The notes under the pieces were generated by a model. That model saw only the letters and a program-made list of their open reading frames with translations, did not search any database and had not been told where the DNA came from. Source: Crocinitomicaceae bacterium (GTDB taxonomy: Bacteria > Bacteroidota > Bacteroidia > Flavobacteriales_D > Crocinitomicaceae). From it: a stretch of 64,000 nt of DNA. Both the position numbers and the translations under genes were made by a program. Location of the stretch: contig JADJGJ010000002.1 of assembly GCA_016708105.1 (NCBI GenBank), positions 1-64,000 on the forward strand. Reading direction: 5' to 3'. This document shows, in pieces, positions 35,080-42,695 of the stretch. Numbering within the stretch: position 1 is the first letter of the stretch; each line of letters opens with the position of its first letter.

Positions 35080-36119
35080 GAGCAGATTTAAGTACCATGG
35101 AAAATATTGATCGCTATTTGCAGGGACAAATGAGCGGATCAGAATTGCAGCAATTTGAATCTGCAATGCAGCATGACGCGGCACTCAGTCGTATGGTCAC
35201 TGACCAAAAACTCTTTGTTGAAACAGTGAATCGTCGTGCGTTGCTGGCTGAAATTAATATGGTGGCCGGAGGTGGCGGCGGTGCTTGGTATACCAAACCA
35301 TATTTTACTGTTGGTGGTGCTATTGTTGGCGCCGGCATTTTAACGGCGGTGCTTTATGCCTCTCTGTCAAATAACGAATCAGATACCAATTTAATCACTG
35401 ATCAAAATTCTGTACAAACCACACAGCTTACACCCGAAGAGGAAGAGCTTATCAGTAAAGATGAGGCATATTTCTATTCTGATTCTATGGCTTCACTTGA
35501 AGCTGATGATATTCAAGCGCCTGAAAACAACTCATCTCACCGCAGAATGAATGCTGAAAACACTGTTTTTAATTCAGATGATAATGTTGTGTCAACAAGT
35601 TTGAATACGATTGAAACTGAGCGTGAAAATTCTTCTAATAAACTTGAAACGGATAATAGCACGGAATTAGAAGAGGGAGAATTTTATGCGCCATCAAAAA
35701 TCAAACATGCGGCATTTGCAGAAGGTGATCATGCCATGCAGAATTTCATCATTGAAAATATGAGATTCCCGGGAACCGCAAAAGAGAAAAAAATAAGTGG
35801 TAATGTGAAGGTTAAATTTTTAGTTTCTGAAGGAGGTGAATGCACCAATATTGAAGCAAATTGTTTTCATCTGACTGATGAGAATGATAAGCCACTTAAT
35901 ATAACCCAAGTACTGTTTAATCAAAAAGTAGCTAACCTGTTTGAACGTGAAGCCGCACGCATCGTGCGCATTATGCCCGCGTGGATGCCGGCAACAGATT
36001 CTTTTGGCAACCCGGTAACTGAAGAGGTAGAACTCTATTTCAAATTTTCATTGAAGGAAGGGAATCTAGTCTACAAACCTGAGTTGGGTATAACGAGTGA
36101 TTCGTTACAGTTGAAGTAA
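35076..36119 (+). CDS. Probable anti-sigma factor with TonB-C-like periplasmic domain
   Basis: 347 residues. The N-terminal part MENIDRYLQGQMSGSELQQF resembles cytoplasmic anti-sigma domains; a second possible start is ATG 35097. A Gly-rich stretch and one membrane helix (about 77-97, TVGGAIVGAGILTAVLYASL) precede an acidic linker and a C-terminal domain (about 225-345) with FIIENMRFPGTAKEKKISGNVKVKF, similar to TonB C-terminal domains (Y/FP..A.....G.V.V.F). The fusion suggests that an envelope signal is relayed to the sigma factor encoded just upstream, with which it overlaps. Confidence 0.75.
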   Translation: MRADLSTMENIDRYLQGQMSGSELQQFESAMQHDAALSRMVTDQKLFVETVNRRALLAEINMVAGGGGGAWYTKPYFTVGGAIVGAGILTAVLYASLSNNESDTNLITDQNSVQTTQLTPEEEELISKDEAYFYSDSMASLEADDIQAPENNSSHRRMNAENTVFNSDDNVVSTSLNTIETERENSSNKLETDNSTELEEGEFYAPSKIKHAAFAEGDHAMQNFIIENMRFPGTAKEKKISGNVKVKFLVSEGGECTNIEANCFHLTDENDKPLNITQVLFNQKVANLFEREAARIVRIMPAWMPATDSFGNPVTEEVELYFKFSLKEGNLVYKPELGITSDSLQLK

Positions 36120-36237
36120 TGAAACCTTTATTATGTATAGATGTGAGGAAGCTTTTTAAACTCAATGATTGAAATGAGAATGCAAATTTTTTCTGCTGGT
36201 TATACAAAAAATGAAGTATAGGAAATTAATATGTCAC

Positions 36238-37470
36238 CTAGGCAATCTTCAACTTAGCCATTTTAGAACGACCAAAACGTGACTCAGCGTATTCAAGGGT
36301 AACACGTAAATCTTTCATGGCCTTATTTGACGGGAATTCAAACATGGCATCATTGAGAATGGCTTCACAAATAGAGCGCAGACCACGTGCACCAAGTTTG
36401 TATTCAAGTGCTTTTTGAACAATGAAATCTAATACATCAGAGTCAAATTTCAAATCAATATTATCAATTGCAAAAAGATGTACGTATTGTTTGATGAGTG
36501 CATTTTTTGGTTCGGTTAAAATGCGGCGTAAGGCTTTTTCATCTAACGGATCAAGGTATGATACCACCGGCATACGACCAATAAGTTCAGGTATTAAACC
36601 AAAATCTTTCAAGTCTGATGGTATGATATATTGTAAAAGATTTTCAGTATCAATGCGCACTTCATCTTTAGAGGCAAAACCAATTATGTTGCGGTTTACT
36701 CTGCGGGCAATTATTTTTTCAATACCATCAAATGCTCCTCCGGCAATGAAGAGAATATTAGATGTATTTACTTTAATCATTTTTTGTTCAGGATGCTTGC
36801 GTCCGCCTTGCGGTGGTACATTCACTTCACTGCCTTCAAGTAATTTCAATAAGGCTTGCTGCACCCCTTCACCTGACACATCACGTGTGATAGATGGGTT
36901 ATCTGATTTGCGCGCAATTTTATCTATCTCATCAATGAAAACTATCCCACGTTCTGCCGCCTCCACATTAAAATCTGCGGCTTGTAATAATCTTGACAAA
37001 ATACTTTCAACATCTTCGCCCACGTAACCGGCTTCAGTAAGCACTGTGGCATCTGCAATACAAAAAGGAACATTGAGTGACTTGGCAATTGTTTTTGCCA
37101 ATAAAGTTTTACCGGTTCCGGTGCGACCAACCAAAATCACATTAGATTTTTCAATTTCAACATCCCCTTGTTTGGCTTTATATGTTACCCGTTTGTAGTG
37201 ATTGTAAACAGCAACAGATAAAACACGTTTGGCATCCTCTTGCCCAATGACATATTCATCTAAATGTTCTTTGATTTGCGCAGGTTTCAATAATTTAAAA
37301 TCTGCTTTTACATCTGATTTTTTTTCATGTCGCATTTGCTCAGACACAATATTATGAGCCTGATCAATACAACTCTCACAGATATGACCGGTAACGCCGG
37401 CAATCAGAATGTTGACTTCACTTTTTGGTCGTCCGCAAAACGAACATGAAATGCCTCCGCTTTTTCCCAT
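36238..37470 (-). CDS. clpX: ClpX, ATP-binding unfoldase of ClpXP
   Basis: 410 residues, normal for the family. N-terminal zinc domain CSFCGR ... CESC (about residues 9-36); AAA+ domain with Walker A GRTGTGKT (about 114-121), Walker B VFIDEIDK, the pore segment GYVGEDVES, RKSDNPSITRDVSGEGVQQALLKLLEG (in separate blocks), sensor regions ELIGRMP and GARGLR. Most ClpX proteins have GPTG(S/C/T)GKT; the Pro-to-Arg change leaves the GxxxxGKT pattern intact. It unfolds tagged proteins for ClpP. It starts 5 bases after the clpP stop. Confidence 0.97.
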   Translation of the reverse strand: MGKSGGISCSFCGRPKSEVNILIAGVTGHICESCIDQAHNIVSEQMRHEKKSDVKADFKLLKPAQIKEHLDEYVIGQEDAKRVLSVAVYNHYKRVTYKAKQGDVEIEKSNVILVGRTGTGKTLLAKTIAKSLNVPFCIADATVLTEAGYVGEDVESILSRLLQAADFNVEAAERGIVFIDEIDKIARKSDNPSITRDVSGEGVQQALLKLLEGSEVNVPPQGGRKHPEQKMIKVNTSNILFIAGGAFDGIEKIIARRVNRNIIGFASKDEVRIDTENLLQYIIPSDLKDFGLIPELIGRMPVVSYLDPLDEKALRRILTEPKNALIKQYVHLFAIDNIDLKFDSDVLDFIVQKALEYKLGARGLRSICEAILNDAMFEFPSNKAMKDLRVTLEYAESRFGRSKMAKLKIA

Positions 37471-37474
37471 GATT

Positions 37475-38134
37475 TTATTTGCTCAATACTTCATCTACCA
37501 TGCCGTAGTCTTTGGCTTCTTGTGCTATCATCCAATAATCACGATCTGAATCTTTCCAAACCTGATCATAATCTTTGCCTGAATGTTTGGCAATGATTTC
37601 ATACAATTCAACTTTCAGTTTTTGAATTTCACGCGCGGTAATTTCAATGTCTGATGCTTGTCCTTGCGCACCACCAAGTGGTTGGTGAATCATAACGCGA
37701 GAATGTGGAAGGGCTGATCTCTTTCCTTTTGCTCCGGCGCACAATAATACGGCACCCATGGATGCTGCCATACCTGTACAAATAGTTGCCACATCCGGTG
37801 AAATGTATTGCATGGTATCATATATACCCAACCCTGCATAAACACCGCCGCCCGGTGAGTTGAGGTAAATTTGAATATCTTTTTTAGGGTCAACTGACTC
37901 AAGAAATAATAACTGAGCCGTAATAATATTTGCTACTTGATCATCAATTCCGGTGCCCAGAAAAATGATACGATCCATCATTAAACGTGAGAAAACGTCC
38001 ATTTGCGCAACGTTTAACTGACGCTCTTCTATGATGTAGGGTGTCATAGATGAGGTGATGTAATGATTGAGTGTTGTACTGCTGATTCCGTGATGTTTTA
38101 CAGCGTATTTGTTGAATTCTTCTTTGCCAAACAT
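37475..38134 (-). CDS. clpP: ClpP, ATP-dependent protease proteolytic subunit
   Basis: 219 residues. The serine-protease triad is visible: Ser in CTGMAASMGAVLL (about residue 123), His in SRVMIHQPLGGAQGQASDIEI (about 148) and Asp in KDSDRDYWM (about 197). The oligomer-forming head and handle regions are complete. Forms the two-ring chamber that degrades substrates delivered by ClpX, encoded immediately downstream in the same operon. About 25 N-terminal residues precede the mature-like YIIEERQL and may include a propeptide. Confidence 0.97.
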   Translation of the reverse strand: MFGKEEFNKYAVKHHGISSTTLNHYITSSMTPYIIEERQLNVAQMDVFSRLMMDRIIFLGTGIDDQVANIITAQLLFLESVDPKKDIQIYLNSPGGGVYAGLGIYDTMQYISPDVATICTGMAASMGAVLLCAGAKGKRSALPHSRVMIHQPLGGAQGQASDIEITAREIQKLKVELYEIIAKHSGKDYDQVWKDSDRDYWMIAQEAKDYGMVDEVLSK

Positions 38135-38292
38135 GTTTTGTGGTTCTTTTAGTTTAGGTGATAAAGGTAATAATAAATGAGGGAAATATACCAGACTGAC
38201 TTTGTATGGTCTGTTTATTAAGTATTCCGGCTTTTTCTGTGTAATTTCATTATGTATGTCAGGTTATAGAACGAATGAGATGGAAAAAAATT

Positions 38293-39009
38293 TTAATCCC
38301 CCTCTTCTCCTTTTTTATCTGAAGCATGCTTGCCCTCAATCACAATCACAAATTCTCCTTTTATTGGATGCGAGGTAAAATGCGCAATTAATTCTGTTGA
38401 TGTGCCTCTGACAATTTCTTCAAATTTTTTTGATAGTTCACGGCACACGGCAATTTGTCTGGTAGAGGCAAAGAATAGTTTAAATTGTTCCAGGGCTTTA
38501 ATCAATCGATGAGGCGATTCATATAAAACAACGGTGCGGTTTTCTTCGGCAATTTTTTTTATGCGTGTTTCGCGTCCTTTTTTTTGTGGTAAAAATCCTT
38601 CATACACAAATTTTTCACACGGAAAACCTGACGAAACCAATGCGGGCACAAAGGCGGTTGGACCCGGTAAACACTCCACTAAAATTTCATGTTGAATGCA
38701 TGCGCGAATGAGTAAAAATCCCGGATCAGAAATACCGGGTGTGCCGGCATCTGAAATCAGCGCATAATGTTTACCGTTTTGAATTTCTTCTACTATTCGC
38801 TCAACAATTTTGTGCTCATTGTTCAAATGATAAGCAATGAGTTTGTTTGATATTTCATAGCGTTGAAATAATACCGAGCTTGTTCTGGTATCTTCAGCCA
38901 AAACCGCATCCGCCTCTTTCAAAATTCGAATTGCTCTGAAGGTCATGTCCTCCAAATTTCCAATTGGCGTTGGAACTACCGTAAGTTTACCCTGTGCTTG
39001 ATTTGTCAT
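38293..39009 (-). CDS. rsmI: RsmI, 16S rRNA (cytidine-1402 2'-O)-methyltransferase
   Basis: 238 residues of the tetrapyrrole-methylase fold: LTVVPTPIGNLEDMTFRAI at the N-terminus, AEDTRTSSVLFQRYEI, LISDAGTPGISDPGF (the SAM site), ECLPGPTAFVPALVSSGFP, and ELSKKFEEIVRG. Uses SAM to methylate the ribose of C1402 in 16S rRNA. The protein is a little shorter than E. coli RsmI (286) and ends with an acidic tail instead of the usual C-terminal domain, as is common in Bacteroidota. Single gene; 159 bases upstream of clpP's start region on the same strand. Confidence 0.95.
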   Translation of the reverse strand: MTNQAQGKLTVVPTPIGNLEDMTFRAIRILKEADAVLAEDTRTSSVLFQRYEISNKLIAYHLNNEHKIVERIVEEIQNGKHYALISDAGTPGISDPGFLLIRACIQHEILVECLPGPTAFVPALVSSGFPCEKFVYEGFLPQKKGRETRIKKIAEENRTVVLYESPHRLIKALEQFKLFFASTRQIAVCRELSKKFEEIVRGTSTELIAHFTSHPIKGEFVIVIEGKHASDKKGEEGD

Positions 39010-39196
39010 GCCGCAGCTAAGGTAAGCAGATTTATTTCGTCAGGTTACAGTGTGGTAATTGAGAAGAAACTTTTATTTGATATAATCTCTTTTGTTGCGC
39101 ATCGCTGTTTACGTTTATTCAGCCTCTGACCGCTGCGGCTTGAGTTTCATATTTACATGCCTTATCAATTAAAAATCATTTCATTACATTTATGGT

Positions 39197-40597
39197 ATGA
39201 CATGGAAAGGACTTTGGGATAAGATTACTTTCATAGGTATTGATGACAGAGATGAATTCAAATACCGTGAAGTGGTATTGATGAATAAACTCATTTTTAT
39301 TTCAACGATTTTAATGACCGGTATGATTCCGGTTGAAGTTATCATTAATGGGTGGGACTTGGTTTGGCTTGAAGGCGTAATCATTTTGTTATGTCTGTCT
39401 GCGCTTTATTTCAATTATAGAAAGATGTTCACCTTTGCCAAGTTCTACTTTTTTATTGTTGCATCTTCTGTTATTTTTATGCTCGGACTTGCCATTGGTA
39501 AAGGCTCATCTAACGAACTCTTTTTTATTCCTACATTTATTTTTCCCGCAATGCTTTTTCATGACAGACGAATTATTATAGCGATGTCTGTTGTTGCGTT
39601 TACTTTGTTTGTGCTTGAGATCTATCTCCTTGACATTGTTCCGCCGGCCTTTATTGTAAAGGATGAGGTAAAAAATACAATTCGCTATATTTTTATTGGA
39701 ATTGTGTTCACAATCATCTTTTTTGAAGTATACTATTTTAAAAAAATCAATTACAAATACCAAGGTATACTTGCTGAAAAAAATGCAGAAATTGAACATA
39801 AGAAAAAAGAAATTATTGATTCAATTACGTATGCAAAACGTATTCAGGAAGCTATTTTATTACCGCCTGATTTGGTTAAAAATCACCTGTCAGATTCTTT
39901 TATTCTATTCAAACCAAAAGATATTGTGGCGGGAGATTTTTATTGGGTAACAGAATTGATGAGTGAAAAAAAATCAGAACAAAAAAAGTCAGAAAAAATA
40001 ATCATTGCCGCTGTTGCTGATTGCACGGGTCACGGTGTGCCCGGAGCCATGGTGAGCGTAGTTTGCCATAACGCACTCAATGCGGCAGTGGGTGAATATC
40101 ATCTTACAGAACCCGCCGCTATTTTAGATAAAACCAGAGAACTTGTAACTGCACAGTTTTCAAAAAGCAGCACAGATGTAAAAGATGGAATGGATATATC
40201 GCTAATCACAATAAAAAACATTGATGAGAAAATTTTTGTTCAATATGCCGGGGCTAATAATCCGCTTTGGTATATTCCAAAAAAATCACGAATATTAGAA
40301 GAGATCAAATCGGACAAACAACCGGTTGGAAAATCTGCAGTGAGCAAACCGTTTACATCACATTCACTTACACTTGAAAAAGGTGACCTCATCTACATCT
40401 TCTCAGATGGATTTGCAGATCAGTTTGGTGGAGTGCGTGGCAAAAAATATAAATATCAGCCGTTGAAAGAATTGCTTGAGAAAAATCAATCTCTGGCCAT
40501 GGCGGCACAACAACAAAGCATTGAGATAGAGTTTGAAAACTGGAAAAGAGATCTTGAACAAGTGGATGATGTTTGTATTCTAGGTATTCGCCTCTAA
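39197..40597 (+). CDS. Membrane-bound SpoIIE-family protein phosphatase
   Basis: 466 residues. Six or so membrane helices (about 30-180) form the sensor part; a short coiled linker (KNAEIEHKKKEIIDSITYAKRIQEAILLPP) joins the PP2C/SpoIIE domain with DIVAGDFYWV, ADCTGHGVPGAMVSVVCHN, DGMDISLITI, AGANNPLWY, DGFADQFGGVRGKKY and a final DDVCILGIRL. The metal-binding Asp residues are present. It is the same output domain as the C-terminus of the propeller protein at 30005, so two inputs may converge on related targets (an anti-sigma antagonist is typical, but none is encoded here). Confidence 0.9.
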   Translation: MTWKGLWDKITFIGIDDRDEFKYREVVLMNKLIFISTILMTGMIPVEVIINGWDLVWLEGVIILLCLSALYFNYRKMFTFAKFYFFIVASSVIFMLGLAIGKGSSNELFFIPTFIFPAMLFHDRRIIIAMSVVAFTLFVLEIYLLDIVPPAFIVKDEVKNTIRYIFIGIVFTIIFFEVYYFKKINYKYQGILAEKNAEIEHKKKEIIDSITYAKRIQEAILLPPDLVKNHLSDSFILFKPKDIVAGDFYWVTELMSEKKSEQKKSEKIIIAAVADCTGHGVPGAMVSVVCHNALNAAVGEYHLTEPAAILDKTRELVTAQFSKSSTDVKDGMDISLITIKNIDEKIFVQYAGANNPLWYIPKKSRILEEIKSDKQPVGKSAVSKPFTSHSLTLEKGDLIYIFSDGFADQFGGVRGKKYKYQPLKELLEKNQSLAMAAQQQSIEIEFENWKRDLEQVDDVCILGIRL

Positions 40598-40631
40598 TTT
40601 ATTTGCGGATCAAACTTTTTTAATTCACTTG

Positions 40632-40660
40632 TTTGTACCATGGCATATTTATTATCTTTA
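40632..40660 (+). promoter_or_regulatory. Candidate sigma-A promoter (TTTG-N17-TATCTTTA)
   Basis: TTTG at 40632-40635 and TATCTTTA at 40653-40660 match the Bacteroidota consensus with one deviation and a 17-base spacer. A transcript would start near 40667, ten bases before the ATG at 40677. Confidence 0.5.
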
Positions 40661-40676
40661 ACCAAATAGAAAATTT

Positions 40677-41117
40677 ATGGAAGTAACATACGAGCAACTG
40701 AAACCCCTCATTGTAAGTCAAGAATTTGAAGGGCAAATGGTGAAGTTAAAATTTAAAGCGCCAAATCAAGAGCAGCCAATTGAATCAATGGCTTACGTAT
40801 CATTAAGTCAAGAGGAGATGATGAAGGAGATGAATAAGCAAATAGCAAAATCAATGGCTACCGGCATGGCTGTTAACACGGCCACTGGTCTGTTAGGAAG
40901 CGCACTTGGAGGTGTAGGGGGAATGGTAGTGAATGAAGCGGGTTCAATTGCTTCAAGTCAGGCATCATCAGCAGCATTCAATACAGATAAACTCATGAAA
41001 GCTGAAATGACAGACGAACGCGTACAAACTGCCATTGTGCAAGCTTTCAATGCGCTAAAACCGTATTATAAATTTGAAAACGGCGTGTGGGAATTTATTC
41101 CGCCAAAGGCATCTTGA
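40677..41117 (+). CDS. Small conserved protein of unknown function
   Basis: 146 residues, no signal peptide. The N-terminal half (VSQEFEGQMVKLKFKAPN, ESMAYVSLSQEEMMKEMNKQ) looks beta then helical; the middle is a Gly/Ala-rich stretch (ATGLLGSALGGVGGMVVNEAGS) similar to small membrane-inserting segments; the C-terminus ends FNALKPYYKFENGVWEFIPP. I do not know the family. It has its own promoter candidate and is followed by the FKBP gene. Confidence 0.65.
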   Translation: MEVTYEQLKPLIVSQEFEGQMVKLKFKAPNQEQPIESMAYVSLSQEEMMKEMNKQIAKSMATGMAVNTATGLLGSALGGVGGMVVNEAGSIASSQASSAAFNTDKLMKAEMTDERVQTAIVQAFNALKPYYKFENGVWEFIPPKAS

Positions 41118-41161
41118 TTCATTAAATCAAAATTCATAACCTCTTTTCTCACGGGTATAGC

Positions 41162-41169
41162 TACCTTTG
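41162..41169 (+). promoter_or_regulatory. Candidate -7 box of the FKBP gene
   Basis: TACCTTTG fits TAnnTTTG exactly, 20 bases before the ATG at 41190. The -33 region is weak. Confidence 0.4.
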
Positions 41170-41189
41170 CATCTTTTTTATATTCTACT

Positions 41190-41672
41190 ATGAAAATAGC
41201 AAAACACAGTGTGGTGACTATGCACTACACATTAAAAAATCAAGAAGGACAAATTCTTGACTCATCAGAAGGGCGTCAACCACTTGTTTATCTTCACGGC
41301 GTTGGCGGCTTGATTCCGGGTCTTGAATCTGAACTGAATGAAAAAACTCAGGGAGATAAAGTAAAAGCTATTATTGCCCCTGCTGATGCTTACGGTGAAG
41401 TGCGTAACGAATTGTATTACGTAGTTTCAAAAAGCGGTTTTCAAGGTGATGAAGATTTGTTTGAAGGCATGCAAGTACAATTAGATACTGAACAAGGTCC
41501 AGCTATTGGTATTGTAGAAAAAATTGCAGGCGAAGAAGTAACACTAAACCTGAATCACCCACTTGCCGGTGTAACACTTTATTTTGATGTTGAGGTAATG
41601 GGTGTGCGTGAAGCCAGCCAAGAAGAAATTTCACACGGCCATGTTCATGGTGAAGGTGGGCATCATCATTAA
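41190..41672 (+). CDS. SlyD-like FKBP-type peptidyl-prolyl isomerase
   Basis: 160 residues without signal peptide. FKBP part: VVTMHYTLKNQEGQILDSSEG, then PLVYLHGVGGLIPGLESEL; the inserted flap domain with PADAYGEVRNELYYVVSK and FEGMQVQLD; and LNHPLAGVTLYFDVEVMGVREAS. The C-terminus is His-rich (HGHVHGEGGHHH), as in SlyD, and may bind nickel or other metals. Catalyses proline isomerisation and chaperones folding in the cytoplasm. Monocistronic. Confidence 0.93.
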   Translation: MKIAKHSVVTMHYTLKNQEGQILDSSEGRQPLVYLHGVGGLIPGLESELNEKTQGDKVKAIIAPADAYGEVRNELYYVVSKSGFQGDEDLFEGMQVQLDTEQGPAIGIVEKIAGEEVTLNLNHPLAGVTLYFDVEVMGVREASQEEISHGHVHGEGGHHH

Positions 41673-41782
41673 TAGTTTTAAAAAAAGTCTTTGGTTGAGG
41701 TGATGGCTGTGATAATTATGTAAGTGGTGTCAGAGTCTACCAGTGTTTTCAAATCCCAATTTGTGGTGTGGTGGTGGTGGTA

Positions 41783-41810
41783 GTGGTGTCGCGATTAATC
41801 GCGACACCAC
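41783..41810. repeat. Perfect 28-base palindrome
   Basis: GTGGTGTCGCGATT is followed at once by its complement. It lies at the left edge of the minisatellite, whose first unit shares its last seven bases (ACACCAC). Confidence 0.75.
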
Positions 41811-42036
41811 AGTTTTCCCTGTAGGCCACCACAGTTTCCTCAATAGGCCACCACAGTTTTCCTCAATAGGAAAGCCACCACAGTTTCCTCAATAGGCCAC
41901 CACAGTTTCCTCAATAGGACAGACACCACAGTTTTCCCAATAGGAAAGACACCACAGTTTCCTCAATAGGAAAGCCACCACAGTTTCCTCAATAGGACAG
42001 ACACCACAGTTTCCTCAATAGGAAAGACAACACAGC
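41804..42036. repeat. Minisatellite of nine 22-27-base units
   Basis: Nine units with the core CCACAGTTTCCTCAATAGG, mostly preceded by AC or CC and followed by nothing, AAAG or ACAG, then a partial tenth. Units differ by single bases and in the linker, and no unique spacers lie between them. It occupies a gene-free region downstream of the FKBP gene. Confidence 0.85.
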
Positions 42037-42180
42037 AACAACACAAAGTTTTGCCACTAAAAATTGTACTGAGATTTTCAACTTCTAAAATTTTTTCAAA
42101 AATTGGATAGATATAATTTTTGGCACGGTATTTTCACTTAGCCTATTTGAATTAGACTAATTGATTCATGGATTTTGGGT

Positions 42181-42213
42181 AAAAGCCGCTCTGAAACGTC
42201 AGGGCGGCTTTTT
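42181..42213 (+). terminator. Orphan terminator-like hairpin
   Basis: AAAAGCCGC at 42181-42189 pairs with GCGGCTTTT at 42204-42212, with an inner CTGA-AACG-TCAG stem; A-run on one side and T-run on the other allow it to work in both directions. No gene ends within 500 bases to the left, so it may end an untranslated RNA starting in 42040-42180 or the extended FKBP transcript. Confidence 0.6.
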
Positions 42214-42597
42214 AAATTAGCCCCCATGAAGTATGGCATTACCTGCACTATTGTGTCAGCAGATTTTTCATGCGTGAAATTGGCATTACCATTTTAATCA
42301 CGAAGAACTAACGATGTCAATCAAATAAATTCCAATTGGTTTAGCACAGTTTTTTAAAAAATACTTAACGTGTAGTGCAAGATGTTGCAACAGAAAATTT
42401 CTTTTTTTAATCACCTCATAAACAAGGGTAATTTCTATCAAAAGTCAGTTGACTTCAAATCAAAAATCATTTGCAATTGCCCATAAATACCGAGAAGCAA
42501 ATGCCGAGGCCAAAAACCTGTTTCACATCATATTTCAATCTTCCAATAAACTATTCACTGCTTGTTTACTGTCATTCTGCACCGTTTGACATGCAGA
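42214..42597. other. Gene-free upstream region of nirS
   Basis: Nearly 400 bases without a coding frame. It includes AT-rich stretches and AAGTCA-GT-TGACTT around 42443-42456, a short palindrome that might bind a regulator. I see no canonical Fnr box (TTGAT-N4-ATCAA). Confidence 0.4.
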
Positions 42598-42605
42598 TAC
42601 CTTTG
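42598..42605 (+). promoter_or_regulatory. Candidate -7 box of nirS
   Basis: TACCTTTG matches TAnnTTTG exactly, about 90 bases before the nirS ATG. There is no TTTG at the standard distance upstream, which would fit a promoter needing an activator such as the Crp/Fnr protein at 49037. Confidence 0.4.
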
Positions 42606-42695
42606 ACACAAATAAACAAATAAACCGAAGCTGTTGTGTGTGAGAGAATCAAGTTTTTTGACAGACAACCAGCCGGGAACTTAAAAACAAAAGCA

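Noticed and set aside
36422..37027. Long open frame (201 codons) on the plus strand
   Set aside because: It is antisense to clpX throughout, has Ser/Arg-rich composition from the complementary codons and no recognisable domain.
41804..42036. Possible CRISPR array
   Set aside because: The units are directly adjacent and lack unique spacers of constant length, and no cas gene is nearby; it is a minisatellite.
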